Positions 34,180-43,146 are shown, counted from the first letter of the stretch. The stretch: 64,000 bases of DNA from CANKHA01 sp035652315 (GCA_035652315.1 DASREA010000027.1:26834-90833), one strand, 5' to 3'. Notes: generated from the letters alone by a model not told the origin. Numbers and translations: made by a program.

Positions 34180-34528
34180 TTCGCGTCTCCCTGGCTTCGT
34201 TCTCTTTGGCTTGCAGCGTCTGCAGATAATCGTCGAGGCGGTCGAGGCGCTCCTCCCAAAGCCGCCGATATTCCTCGAGCCAATCGTCGACGCCTTTGAG
34301 CGCCTCCGGCTCGAGCCGGCACGGGCGCCACTGGGCTTCCCGCCCGCGGGTAATCAGCCCGGCGCGTTCCAGCACCTTCAGGTGCTTGGAGATTGCCGGC
34401 CCGCTGATGTCGAAGGGCTTGGCCAATTCGCTCACCGAGGTCTGCCCCAGCGCGAGGCGTGCCAGGATGGCGCGGCGCGTCGGGTCGGCCAGGGCGGCAA
34501 AGGTGGAGCTAAGGCGGTCCGTCCTCAT
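34163..34528 (-). CDS. ArsR-family transcriptional repressor
   Basis: A 121-residue winged-helix regulator: FAALADPTRRAILARLALGQ, then the recognition region SELAKPFDISGPAISKHLKV and the wing LITRGREAQWRPCRLEP. There is no ELCVCDL metal-binding helix, so it is unlikely to be a metal sensor of the ArsR/SmtB kind; this subgroup is typically paired with AHSA1-like genes. It heads a five-gene minus-strand operon. A palindrome TAACC-TATT-GGTTA at 34546-34559 right at its transcription start probably mediates autoregulation. The inducer is unknown. Confidence 0.9.
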   Translation of the reverse strand: MRTDRLSSTFAALADPTRRAILARLALGQTSVSELAKPFDISGPAISKHLKVLERAGLITRGREAQWRPCRLEPEALKGVDDWLEEYRRLWEERLDRLDDYLQTLQAKENEARETRSERKK

Positions 34529-34545
34529 TGAACTATCCAGTTAAA

Positions 34546-34559
34546 TAACCTATTGGTTA
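34546..34559. promoter_or_regulatory. Palindromic operator of the ArsR-led operon
   Basis: TAACC-TATT-GGTTA is an inverted repeat with 5-bp arms, about 18 bp before the arsR start and abutting the -10 element, so a bound dimer would cover the transcription start. A direct repeat GTTAAATAA (34540-34548 and 34556-34564) overlaps it. Confidence 0.55.
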
Positions 34560-34586
34560 AATAAAGCGCCGGCTGGAGCCTGTCAA
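34558..34586 (-). promoter_or_regulatory. Promoter of the arsR-SRPBCC-VOC operon
   Basis: On the minus strand a perfect TTGACA (34581-34586) and TATTTA (34558-34563) are exactly 17 bp apart. The predicted start site is near 34551, inside the palindrome at 34546-34559. Confidence 0.7.
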
Positions 34587-34620
34587 GAAGGGAATTTCCG
34601 TTCGAACAGGCAGGCATCGG

Positions 34621-35292
34621 CTATTTCTGCAGCGCCGCCCGGATCAGGTTTACCCCGTCGTCGCTGGCCCATTCGGCGGGACCGGCGATGGTGCCGATCT
34701 CGCAGCCTTTGGGGTCGAGCAACACGGTCGTGGGCATGCCGACCGCCCGGCCGATCGCCCTAAGATCCTGAAAAACCTTGGCTTCGGGATCGGCATAATA
34801 GGTCAGATGACGGATGGCCCTGTCCTTGAACCAGGCTTTCGGCTTGTCCGGGTCGCGGGTGTCGATGTTGACGGCGACCACGTCGAAATCTGGCCCGCCG
34901 AGCTTGGCTTTCAGCGCGTCGAGCGCCGGCATTTCCTGCCCGCAAGGCACGCACCAGGTCGCCCACAGATTCAACAGCACGGTCCGTGCCCGCCATTCCT
35001 GCAATGAATGCTGCCGGCCATTCGCGTCCTGGAAGGTGAGATCGGGCAGACGCAGCGGCTCGCTGGCCATCGTCACCGCAGCTACCTCGCCCCGGACCAA
35101 AGGCGCGAGGCGCCGGGCAATATCCACGGCGGCTTTGCACTCCGGATCGCCCGCGCGATTGCGCAGCAAGCCGGCAATCCCGTATATCCCGGCGAAGCCG
35201 AGCAAGATCGCGGCGGCAACCGCACTAGCGACCAGTACCGCACGGCGGCGGTTCGGACCCGCCGGCTTTTCGTTCCCGGATGGTGCTTTCAT
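34621..35292 (-). CDS. TlpA-family thioredoxin-like thiol:disulfide oxidoreductase
   Basis: A 223-residue membrane-anchored periplasmic thioredoxin. A single N-terminal helix (AVLVASAVAAAILLGFAGIY) is followed by a TlpA/ResA/CcmG-like domain: VLLNLWATWCVPCGQEMPAL with the redox pair WCVPC and the cis-Pro region VGMPTTVLLD. TlpA proteins reduce copper-site or cytochrome-related cysteines. ATG 35292 is chosen; a longer reading would extend far into argH on the other strand. It is divergent from argH with a 39-bp gap, an arrangement (tlpA-argH) seen in other alphaproteobacteria. Confidence 0.9.
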   Translation of the reverse strand: MKAPSGNEKPAGPNRRRAVLVASAVAAAILLGFAGIYGIAGLLRNRAGDPECKAAVDIARRLAPLVRGEVAAVTMASEPLRLPDLTFQDANGRQHSLQEWRARTVLLNLWATWCVPCGQEMPALDALKAKLGGPDFDVVAVNIDTRDPDKPKAWFKDRAIRHLTYYADPEAKVFQDLRAIGRAVGMPTTVLLDPKGCEIGTIAGPAEWASDDGVNLIRAALQK

Positions 35293-35331
35293 CGTCGTGC
35301 TGACCTCCGCCTGCGTGCCTTTGGACGTGTC

Positions 35332-36723
35332 ATGAGCAACAAGATGTGGGGCGGACGCTTCAACAGCGGCCCCGACGCCCTCATGGAGGAGATCAACGCC
35401 TCCATCGATTTCGACCGGCACCTGGCACGCGAGGACATTCTGGCGTCCAAGGTCCATGCAGCCATGCTGGCGAAGCAAGGCATAATCACGGCGGCCGACG
35501 CCGACAAGATAACGCAGGGCTTGGACAAGATTCTGGCGGAAATCGAAGCCGGCAGCTTTTCGTTCAAGCGCGCGCTCGAGGACATTCACATGAATGTCGA
35601 GAGCCGGCTTCAGGAGTTAATCGGCGCCGCGGCCGGCCGGTTACATACCGCGCGATCGCGCAACGATCAGGTGGCCACCGATTTCCGGCTCTGGCTCCGC
35701 AACCGCATTGACGAGATCGATGCGGCGCTCACCGCCTATCAGCAGGCGCTGGCGACGCGCGCGCTTGAACACGCGGCGACGGTGATGCCGGGCTTGACGC
35801 ATTTGCAAACCGCGCAGCCGGTGACTTTCGGCCATCATTTGCTGGCCTATGTGGAGATGGCGGCGCGCGACCGCGGCCGCTTTGCCGATGCGCGCAAAAG
35901 GTTGAACGAATCCCCGCTTGGCGCTGCGGCGCTGGCGGGAACGTCATTTCCCATTGATCGCGAGATGGCGGCGCATGCGCTCGGCTTCGAGCGGCCGGCG
36001 GCCAATTCGCTCGACGCGGTGTCGGACAGAGATTTTGCGCTGGAGACGCTTTCGGCTGTCGCCATCACTTCCATCCACCTTTCGCGGCTCGCCGAGGAGA
36101 TCGTGATTTGGACGTCGCCACTGGTCGGCCTGGTGAAGCTGTCCGACAAATTCACCACCGGTTCGTCGATCATGCCGCAGAAGCGCAATCCCGACGCCGC
36201 CGAACTGGTGCGTGCGAAAACCGGGCGCATCCTTGGCGCTTTGTCGGCGCTCTTCGTGGTCATGAAAGGCTTGCCGCTCGCCTATCAGAAGGACATGCAG
36301 GAGGACAAGGAAGCGGTGATCGATGCGGTCACGGCGCTATTGCTTTCCTTGGCGGCGATGACGGGAATGGTCGCGGACCTTCAGCCCGACACGGCGCGCA
36401 TGAAGAAGGCGGCCGGCGAAGGCTATGCCACCGCCACCGACCTGGCGGACTGGCTGGTGCGCGAATTGAAGCTGCCTTTCCGCGAGGCGCATCACATCAC
36501 CGGACGCATCGTCGCCCAGGCAGCCAAACGCGGCGTCGCTCTGCATCGGCTGCCGCTCGAAGCAATGCGTGCCGTCGAGCCGCGGATTTCGGATGCCGTA
36601 TTCGAGGTGCTTTCCGTCGAGCGCTCGGTGCGCAGCCGCACGAGTTATGGCGGCACGGCGCCGAAAAATGTCCGCGCAGCCGCGAAGAAGTGGCTGAAGA
36701 CGCTGGAAAAAAAGCGCAAATGA
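35332..36723 (+). CDS. argH: Argininosuccinate lyase
   Basis: A 463-residue enzyme of the fumarase/aspartase superfamily that splits argininosuccinate into arginine and fumarate. It begins SNKMWGGRFNSGPDALMEE, has LHTARSRNDQVATDFRLWLR, TVMPGLTHLQTAQPVTFGHH and the superfamily signature GSSIMPQKRNPDAAEL with the catalytic Ser. ATG 35332 gives the standard N-terminus. It is followed by lptM and lysA on the same strand in the order typical of proteobacteria. Confidence 0.96.
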   Translation: MSNKMWGGRFNSGPDALMEEINASIDFDRHLAREDILASKVHAAMLAKQGIITAADADKITQGLDKILAEIEAGSFSFKRALEDIHMNVESRLQELIGAAAGRLHTARSRNDQVATDFRLWLRNRIDEIDAALTAYQQALATRALEHAATVMPGLTHLQTAQPVTFGHHLLAYVEMAARDRGRFADARKRLNESPLGAAALAGTSFPIDREMAAHALGFERPAANSLDAVSDRDFALETLSAVAITSIHLSRLAEEIVIWTSPLVGLVKLSDKFTTGSSIMPQKRNPDAAELVRAKTGRILGALSALFVVMKGLPLAYQKDMQEDKEAVIDAVTALLLSLAAMTGMVADLQPDTARMKKAAGEGYATATDLADWLVRELKLPFREAHHITGRIVAQAAKRGVALHRLPLEAMRAVEPRISDAVFEVLSVERSVRSRTSYGGTAPKNVRAAAKKWLKTLEKKRK

Positions 36724-36789
36724 CGACGTCGCCGGGCCTCGCCTTCGGCGGCCGATCTGCTATGTTGCGTCTGCGTTCGGGAGAGAATT

Positions 36790-37074
36790 GTGGACCGTCG
36801 ATCCTATCTGGCCCGTCTTGCCGTGCTTGGCGCCGCCATGGCGGCGCTGGCGCTTGCCGGCTGTGGCCGTAAAGGCCCGCTCGATCCGCCGCCCGTTGCC
36901 GCAGAGCCCACGCCGAGCGCCGCGCCGGCGCGACAGAGTTCCGTGGCCAGCCCTACGGCTAGCCTCAATGGAAAGAGCGAGTCAAAGGGACCTTCCGTCT
37001 TCACCCGTCACGGCCAGCCGGTGGCGCCGCCCGGACCAAAAGTACATCTGCCGATTGATTGGCTTATCGACTAA
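36790..37074 (+). CDS. lptM: LptM-like small lipoprotein
   Basis: A 94-residue lipoprotein. The signal ends in the lipobox LAGC, followed directly by GRKGPLDPPP, matching the short conserved start of LptM (YifL), a lipoprotein reported to help maturation of the LptD/LptE outer-membrane lipopolysaccharide translocon. The rest is Pro/Ala-rich and unstructured, ending VHLPIDWLID. The start is GTG at 36790 with GGGAGAG before it. Location between argH and lysA is the classic one and supports the call. Confidence 0.86.
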   Translation: MDRRSYLARLAVLGAAMAALALAGCGRKGPLDPPPVAAEPTPSAAPARQSSVASPTASLNGKSESKGPSVFTRHGQPVAPPGPKVHLPIDWLID

Positions 37075-37155
37075 ACCCGCGCGCGTCCCGAGGTTTTTGG
37101 CGCTGCGCGCCGCGCCCGGGTACAGGCTGACCTCCATGTCACGGTTGGATTGGCA

Positions 37156-38421
37156 ATGAATCATTTCGCTTATCGCGAAGGCGTCATGCATGCCGAGGCG
37201 GTGAATGTCGCGACACTCGCCGAAGCGGTCGGCACACCGGTCTATTGTTACTCGAGTGCAACCATCGAGCGCCATTACGCCGTCTTCACCGAGGCCTTCG
37301 CCGACGTGCGCGCGCTCGTCTGCTACGCGATGAAGGCGAATTCCAATCAAGCCGTGATCAAGACGCTGGCGAATCTCGGCGCTGGCGCCGACGTCGTTTC
37401 CGAAGGCGAGCTCAAGCGCGCCCGCGCCGCCGGCATTCCGCCGCGCAAAATCATGTTCTCCGGCGTGGGCAAGACGGCGCGCGAACTGGCGCTCGCGGTC
37501 GACGAAGGGATTCTTTGCATCAACGTCGAATCCGAGCCAGAACTGGAGCTGCTTTCAGCCATCGCATCGTCGAAGGGCCGCGACGCCGAGATTTCGCTGC
37601 GCGTAAATCCCGATATCGATGCCAAGACGCACGCCAAGATCGCGACCGGCAAGGCGGAGAACAAATTCGGCATTCCGCTGAGCGGCGCCCGCGACGTCTA
37701 TGCCCGCGCCGCGAAGCTGCCGGGTATCCGCATTGCCGGCGTCGATATGCATATCGGCAGCCAGATCACCGCGCTGAAGCCGTTCGGCGACGCCTTCGCG
37801 CTGCTCTCCGAGTTCGTCCATACACTGCGCGCCGACGGGCATACGATCGCCCATGTCGACCTCGGCGGCGGCCTCGGCATCCCCTATCACGACTGCAATG
37901 AGCCGCCGCCGGATCCGGCGGCTTACGCCGATGTGGTGAAGAAGGCGACGCGCGACCTCGATTGCACGCTGATCTTCGAGCCGGGACGCCTCATCGTCGG
38001 CAATGCCGGCATTCTGGTGACCCGCGTGATCTATGTGAAGCGCGGCGAGGCCAAGACCTTCGTCGTCGTCGATGCCGCGATGAACGATCTCATCAGGCCG
38101 ACACTTTACGATGCCCATCATGACATCCGTCCGGTGACCGAGCCGGCGCCGGGGGCGCGGCGCATCGTTGCCGATGTGGTCGGCCCGGTTTGCGAATCGG
38201 GGGATTTCCTGGCGTTGGGCCGGGAGATCGTCGAACCGAGGCCGGGTGACCTGCTGGCCGTTATGTCGGCCGGCGCATACGGCGCCGCGCAATCGGGCAC
38301 CTACAACACCCGGCCGCTGGTTCCGGAAGTCCTGGTGCGCGACGGCCAATGGGCGGTCGTGCGTCCCCGCCTCGAAGCCGACGCATTGATCGGGCTCGAT
38401 CGGCTGCCCCCTTGGCTGTAG
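37156..38421 (+). CDS. lysA: Diaminopimelate decarboxylase
   Basis: A 421-residue PLP enzyme of fold type III that converts meso-diaminopimelate to lysine. The PLP lysine is K60 in CYAMKANSN; other landmarks are GVDMHIGSQI, DLGGGLGIPYH, EPGRLIVGNAG and the active-site Cys in GPVCESGDFLALGRE. ATG 37156 is used; a TTG two codons earlier is possible. It follows the lptM gene by 81 bp. Confidence 0.96.
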   Translation: MNHFAYREGVMHAEAVNVATLAEAVGTPVYCYSSATIERHYAVFTEAFADVRALVCYAMKANSNQAVIKTLANLGAGADVVSEGELKRARAAGIPPRKIMFSGVGKTARELALAVDEGILCINVESEPELELLSAIASSKGRDAEISLRVNPDIDAKTHAKIATGKAENKFGIPLSGARDVYARAAKLPGIRIAGVDMHIGSQITALKPFGDAFALLSEFVHTLRADGHTIAHVDLGGGLGIPYHDCNEPPPDPAAYADVVKKATRDLDCTLIFEPGRLIVGNAGILVTRVIYVKRGEAKTFVVVDAAMNDLIRPTLYDAHHDIRPVTEPAPGARRIVADVVGPVCESGDFLALGREIVEPRPGDLLAVMSAGAYGAAQSGTYNTRPLVPEVLVRDGQWAVVRPRLEADALIGLDRLPPWL

Positions 38422-38527
38422 CGGTTCGGCAAAAGACCCGCCCGCGGGATCATGGGCGCGGACCCCGGCGCCATGCTAAGATGTTGTAGGTGCGACGCAG
38501 GAGAGCCGTCGGTAATGGACAGGGCCC

Positions 38528-41059
38528 ATGCAGAACAGTGATGGTCCGTCTCGCCGCGAGGGGGCCAGCGGCATGACGCTGTTTGGCGACGCCCTGACGC
38601 GCGCGCGCTGGGCGATTTTCTGGGAACGGCTCTGGCCCGCGCTCGCGAGTCTCGCCACCGCGGTCGGTCTGTTTCTCGCGTTATCCTGGCTCGGGCTCTG
38701 GCTATGGCTGCCGCCGCTCGGCCGGGTCGCCGGGTTGGTCGCCTTTCTGATGATCGCCGTCGCTGCGTGCCTGCCGCTCTTGCGCCTGCGCTTTCCGTCG
38801 CGTCAGGACGGCATCGAACGCCTCGACCGCATCAGCGGCATTCCGCACCGGCCGGCGACCGCTATCGACGATCGCATGGCGACAACCCTTGGCGATGCGT
38901 TTTCGATGGCGCTGTGGCGCGCCCATGTGGCGCGCGCGATGGACGCCGCGCGCAAATTGAAGCCAGGCCGGCCGACGCCGAGTCTTTCCACGCGCGATCC
39001 TTATGCGGTGCGTGCCCTCGTGCTCGTGCTGGTGGCGGCGACATTCTTCGCCGCCGGCGGCGAACGCCGGCAGCGCATTGTCGCCGCCTTCGATTTCAGC
39101 GGCATCGTTACGCCGGCCAGTTACCGCGTCGATGCCTGGGTCACGCCGCCGCTTTATACCGGCAAGTCGCCGGTGCTCTTGCCTGGCTTGCGTCCCGGCG
39201 AGGCCGCGCAGACGACGACCGCCTATTCGGTGCCCGTTGGCAGCGTTCTGGTGATTCGCGCCAGCGGCACGTCCGATCTTCAGGTCGCCGCCACCGGCGG
39301 TCTCGGCGAGGCGCCGAAAGGCGACCGCCCGCCGCCGGCCGGCAGCGAAGAACATCGCTTCAACATCAGCGACAGCGGGGCGGTAACGCTGCACGGCCTC
39401 GGCGACGACGTGACCTGGCAGTTCAACGCGGTGCCCGACACGCCGCCGATGATCTCGCTCGCCAAGGATCCGGAGACGCAACCGCGCGGCGCCCTGATCC
39501 TCAGCTACAAGCTCGAGGACGACTACGGCATCGCCGACGCCAAGGCGGTCCTCGTCCGGCCGGATTCCGCTGACGCGCAACATCAGCAACAGCCGGACGG
39601 CAAGAACCGGCCGGCGGCGCATCCGCTTTACGATCCGCCGGAATTCCCCTTGCTGTTGCCGCAGGCGCGCACCCGCAAGGGTGTGGGGCAAACGGTCAAG
39701 GACCTCACCGCGCATCCTCTCGCCGGAAGCGAGCTGGTCATGACGCTGATCGCGCGCGATCAGGCAGGCAACGAAGGGCAGAGCAAGCCGTTCCGTATCA
39801 CCTTGCCCGAGCGGCCATTCTTCAACATGTTGGCGAAATCGCTGGTGGAGCTGCGTGGCATGCTGGCGCGTGATGCGGAATCGCGGCCGCAGGTGCTGGC
39901 CGGCCTCGACGCGCTCGCCATCGGGCCTGAGCGCTTCACGCCGGAGCTGGGCACTTATCTCGGCCTGCGCTCGCTTTACTGGAATCTGTCGATCGCGAAG
40001 ACCGACGATGAAATGCGCGACGTCGTCTCGCGCCTGTGGGCGATGGCGGTTGAGCTCGAAGACGGCAAGCTCGGCGACGTCGCCGCGGCGCTGCGCAACG
40101 CCGAGCAGGCGCTGCGCGACGCGCTCGAACACAATGCGAGCGACGAGGAAATCAAGCGGCTGACCGATCAGCTTCGCGCCGCGATTCAGAATTACCTTCA
40201 GGCGCTGGCGCGCGAGATGCGCAAGAATCCGGAACTGGCCAAGCGCCTCGACCCCAATGCGCAGGTGATCCGGCCGCAGGACCTGCAGAATCTGCTCAAT
40301 GAGCTGGAGAACCTGGCGCGCTCGGGCAACAAGGAAGCGGCGCGCCAACTGCTGCGCGATCTGCAGGCGATGCTCGACAATCTGCAGCTCGCCCGCCCGG
40401 GCCAGGGCAACGACCAGGACATGAAGGCGTTGAACGATCTCGCCGACATGATCCAGCAGCAGCGCAAATTGCGCGACCGCACCTATCAGCAGGGCCAGGA
40501 TATGCGCCGCAATGGCCAGTCCGGCGATCCAAATCAGACCGACCGGCTAAAGCAGGACCAACAGGCTCTGCGTGATCGGCTCGAAAGCCTGCTCGATCAG
40601 TTGCGTAAGCGCGGCTTCGACCAGCCGATGCCGAGTCAGCAAGGCCGCCAAGGCCAAAGTCTCGACGCGCTGGGCCAAGCCGGCAAATCCATGGGCGAGG
40701 CGGAGGATGCGCTCGGCGAGGGCAATGCGGAATCCGCTGTCGATCCGCAGGCGCGCGCCTTGGAGGCGCTGCGCAAGGGTGCCCAGGGTATGGCCCAGGC
40801 CATGCAGGGGCAGCGCGGCATCGGGCAAGGTCCGGGCTTCGGTCAAGGTCGTGGCCGCGCCGACCGGGGTGGGGAATACGATCCGCTCGGCCGGCCGGTC
40901 GGGCCAAAATCGGGTCCGGATACGAGCGTCAAAATTCCCGATGAAATTGAAGTGCAGCGCGCGCGCCGCGTTATCGAAGAACTGCGCAGGCGCTTAGGCG
41001 AGCTCGGCCGGCCGAAGACGGAACTCGATTATATCGAGCGGTTGCTCAAGGATTTCTGA
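38528..41059 (+). CDS. TIGR02302 family protein (DUF4175)
   Basis: An 843-residue protein of the alphaproteobacterial TIGR02302/DUF4175 family. The first 175 residues hold about three membrane helices (ALASLATAVGLFLALSWLGL, LGRVAGLVAFLMIAVAACLP, and ALVLVLVAATFFAAGG); then comes a large periplasmic part with an Ig-like/beta-rich region (TPPLYTGKSPVLLPGL, SYKLEDDYGIADAKAVLVRP) and a long Gln/Arg-rich, probably coiled-coil C-terminus with repeated QQ and DRLKQDQQALRDRLESLL. It usually lies downstream of lysA, as here. Its function is not known; the family is suggested to be envelope-associated. Confidence 0.88.
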   Translation: MQNSDGPSRREGASGMTLFGDALTRARWAIFWERLWPALASLATAVGLFLALSWLGLWLWLPPLGRVAGLVAFLMIAVAACLPLLRLRFPSRQDGIERLDRISGIPHRPATAIDDRMATTLGDAFSMALWRAHVARAMDAARKLKPGRPTPSLSTRDPYAVRALVLVLVAATFFAAGGERRQRIVAAFDFSGIVTPASYRVDAWVTPPLYTGKSPVLLPGLRPGEAAQTTTAYSVPVGSVLVIRASGTSDLQVAATGGLGEAPKGDRPPPAGSEEHRFNISDSGAVTLHGLGDDVTWQFNAVPDTPPMISLAKDPETQPRGALILSYKLEDDYGIADAKAVLVRPDSADAQHQQQPDGKNRPAAHPLYDPPEFPLLLPQARTRKGVGQTVKDLTAHPLAGSELVMTLIARDQAGNEGQSKPFRITLPERPFFNMLAKSLVELRGMLARDAESRPQVLAGLDALAIGPERFTPELGTYLGLRSLYWNLSIAKTDDEMRDVVSRLWAMAVELEDGKLGDVAAALRNAEQALRDALEHNASDEEIKRLTDQLRAAIQNYLQALAREMRKNPELAKRLDPNAQVIRPQDLQNLLNELENLARSGNKEAARQLLRDLQAMLDNLQLARPGQGNDQDMKALNDLADMIQQQRKLRDRTYQQGQDMRRNGQSGDPNQTDRLKQDQQALRDRLESLLDQLRKRGFDQPMPSQQGRQGQSLDALGQAGKSMGEAEDALGEGNAESAVDPQARALEALRKGAQGMAQAMQGQRGIGQGPGFGQGRGRADRGGEYDPLGRPVGPKSGPDTSVKIPDEIEVQRARRVIEELRRRLGELGRPKTELDYIERLLKDF

Positions 41060-41097
41060 TCGCATTCGAAACACGCGCGGCCCGGGGGGCGAAGCGC

Positions 41098-41685
41098 ATG
41101 AAACTTCTCATCGCGGCATCCGTCTTGTCATTTCTAGGAAACGCTTCCACCCAGGCGGCGGAATGTCCGGACGCGCAAACCGCGGTCAAAGGATTTGTGG
41201 CCGAGCGCGCAGGAGCCGGAAAGACGGAAGTCTTCCATGTCGGCAAGACCGACATCAGAACCATCTATCGCTTCGGTGACCGGGTTCTGCAGGAGACCAC
41301 GCTCTTTCAAGGACTTTTCGAGCTGGAAAGGATTACCGAAGGCAAGCGCGTGGTTCATCGCCCGCTGGCCGAGCTATCGGGAAAATTTCCGCCCATCGTG
41401 GGCAAGACCCTGACCGCCAAATTCGAAGACACGGACGCGGGACAAAAGGCGACGTTGACGGTTGCTTTGCGCGTGAGGAAGCAGGACGCCCTTTACATCG
41501 GGCCGTGCCAATACAAGGTGCTGCGCATCGACCGCAGTGCGGGTTACGGCAATAACTCACCGCAATTTCTCGAAACCGACTATTACGCGCCGGATCTCAC
41601 TTTCATCATTGCCAAGGAATATAAAGAAGACAATGGCAGCACCACGCTCAACAAATACGACAAGATTTATCCGATGAATCCCTAG
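41098..41685 (+). CDS. Secreted protein of unknown function
   Basis: A 195-residue predicted periplasmic protein with a clear signal peptide (MKLLIAASVLSFLGNASTQA, cleavage near AAE). The mature part has two cysteines (C24 and the one in IGPCQYKVL) that may form a disulfide, a basic core, and aromatic-rich C-terminal segments such as ETDYYAPDLTFIIAKEYKED. I do not recognise a family. It lies 38 bp after the TIGR02302 gene and converges on the response regulator with an 8-bp gap. Confidence 0.72.
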   Translation: MKLLIAASVLSFLGNASTQAAECPDAQTAVKGFVAERAGAGKTEVFHVGKTDIRTIYRFGDRVLQETTLFQGLFELERITEGKRVVHRPLAELSGKFPPIVGKTLTAKFEDTDAGQKATLTVALRVRKQDALYIGPCQYKVLRIDRSAGYGNNSPQFLETDYYAPDLTFIIAKEYKEDNGSTTLNKYDKIYPMNP

Positions 41686-41693
41686 CGCAGCGC

Positions 41694-42068
41694 TCAGCGC
41701 CGTGCGCTGGTGAGCGCTTCGGCAACGGCGTCGCGCACCCCGGCAACCGTGAGCGGCTTGGGGATGACGTCGTGAATCAAGGCGTCGAGGCCGTGGGCGC
41801 GCTCGCGCTGATCGGCATATCCGGTCATCAACAGGATGATGACGTCGGGGTAGTCGCGCCCGACCGCCAGCGCCAGCGCGATGCCGTCCATCACCGGCAT
41901 CTTGATGTCGGTCAGCAGCAAATCGAAGTGACCGTTCGTGCTGCGGAGAGTCTCCAGCGCGGCGGCTCCGTCCGCCGTGGTGACGATGTCGTGGCCGTTT
42001 TCGAGCAGGACACGCGCGATCAGCCCGCGAAGCTGCTCCTCATCCTCCGCCACCAGAATGCGGGCCAT
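41694..42068 (-). CDS. Single-domain response regulator (CpdR-like)
   Basis: A 124-residue receiver domain without an output domain. Acidic pocket D9/E10 (LVAEDEEQ), phospho-acceptor D54 (LLTDIKMPVMDG), Thr in LLMTGYAD and K104 (VIPKPLTV) are all present, so it should be phosphorylated. Single receivers of this size in alphaproteobacteria include CpdR, which controls ClpXP proteolysis, and DivK; the resemblance to CpdR is by size and N-terminus only. It lies 7 bp downstream of the zinc-ribbon gene and is likely co-transcribed. Confidence 0.85.
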   Translation of the reverse strand: MARILVAEDEEQLRGLIARVLLENGHDIVTTADGAAALETLRSTNGHFDLLLTDIKMPVMDGIALALAVGRDYPDVIILLMTGYADQRERAHGLDALIHDVIPKPLTVAGVRDAVAEALTSARR

Positions 42069-42075
42069 GGAATCC

Positions 42076-43146
42076 TCAATGCAGCCCGGCGACGATGTCG
42101 CGGCGGTTGAAGAAGCGGACTAGCACTTCCTGCGTCTCCTTCGGCGGCGAGGCCAAGCGTGCCTGGAACGGCAAGGTCTCGCGGGGCCCGAGCACCGCGC
42201 GCGCCGGCAGCGTGGTCCAGACGTAGACTTCGTTATGTGTCTGGTTGCGGACGGCGATTCTGATCCGGGGGACTTCCTGTGGCCTGCCGGTGACATTGGA
42301 GATTGAGCCCTGCACCACGAGCACGTCGAGTCCTTCCTGCTGCTCCCGCGTCAGCTTCACGTCGTCGAACGACAAACCGCGCAGATTCACCGGCAGTCCG
42401 ATGGCGGCATAGAGCGAGGCGGTCTGCGGAAAGTAGCGCACGATGTCGCTGCGCCAGGCGGCGATGGCGGTATTGGCTGCCAGCAGCGCGAGAATGAGCG
42501 TCGGCGGGCCCGGCAGGGCTCGTGGACGGCGCGAAGGGCGCACGCGCCGCAGTCGGCGCGCCGCGGTGCTCTCGATGTTGTCGACGCCCCGCCGTTCGGG
42601 CGCCGGGCCTAGTCCCGAAGCTTCTACGGCGGGCGCCAGCGGCGGCGATTCAACGGTGAGCTGGCCGGCGGTCACATCGGCCAGCACGGCGTCCGCGGCA
42701 GCGGCTTGGTCGGCGTGTTCCGCCTCCATGTCGGCGCGCAGACCCTCGACATCGATGCCATCGAGGGATGCGGGCTCCACCGGCGGATCGGCGGGGCCTT
42801 CCGAAGCGCTTTGTACTGAGTCGGCCGCAGCCATCTCGACCGGCGGATCGCCTGGGCTTTCCGATGCAGGCTCAAACTCTTCGCGTTGCTGCTCCGGCTC
42901 CGGGGCAGACATAGCGGAAGATGCAATGGGCTCCGCTTCGCGCGGCGAGGCTTCGAACAGCGGGACCTTGGCTCCTTTGTCGACAACATCGAAGTCATCG
43001 CCGGTAGCAAGGGCCGGCACCACCGTTGGCGCTGCCGCAAACCACACGGTCTTGCAGCGGGCGCAGCGGACCGAGCGCCCGCCCGGGACAAGCGCGGGCA
43101 GATCGACCTGATACGACGTCGCGCACTGTGGACAGACGATCAGCAT
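42076..43146 (-). CDS. Zinc-ribbon (MJ0042-type) DUF3426 membrane protein
   Basis: A 356-residue protein. The N-terminus is a small zinc ribbon of the MJ0042 type (C5-x2-C8 and C28-x2-C31 in CPQCATSYQVDLP and RCARCKTVWF). Then about 160 low-complexity acidic residues with near-repeats (SPGDPPVEMA and GPADPPVEPA), a single membrane helix near 220-238 (PTLILALLAANTAIAAW) and a C-terminal DUF3426 domain (LSFDDVKLTREQQEGLDVLV). The family is common in proteobacteria, function unknown. It is divergent from ftsE and coupled to the response regulator. Confidence 0.87.
   Translation of the reverse strand: MLIVCPQCATSYQVDLPALVPGGRSVRCARCKTVWFAAAPTVVPALATGDDFDVVDKGAKVPLFEASPREAEPIASSAMSAPEPEQQREEFEPASESPGDPPVEMAAADSVQSASEGPADPPVEPASLDGIDVEGLRADMEAEHADQAAAADAVLADVTAGQLTVESPPLAPAVEASGLGPAPERRGVDNIESTAARRLRRVRPSRRPRALPGPPTLILALLAANTAIAAWRSDIVRYFPQTASLYAAIGLPVNLRGLSFDDVKLTREQQEGLDVLVVQGSISNVTGRPQEVPRIRIAVRNQTHNEVYVWTTLPARAVLGPRETLPFQARLASPPKETQEVLVRFFNRRDIVAGLH

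Noticed and set aside
38702..40348. A 548-codon ORF antisense to the TIGR02302 gene
   Set aside because: Arg/Gly/His-rich product without any domain; a GC-driven open frame opposite a conserved gene.
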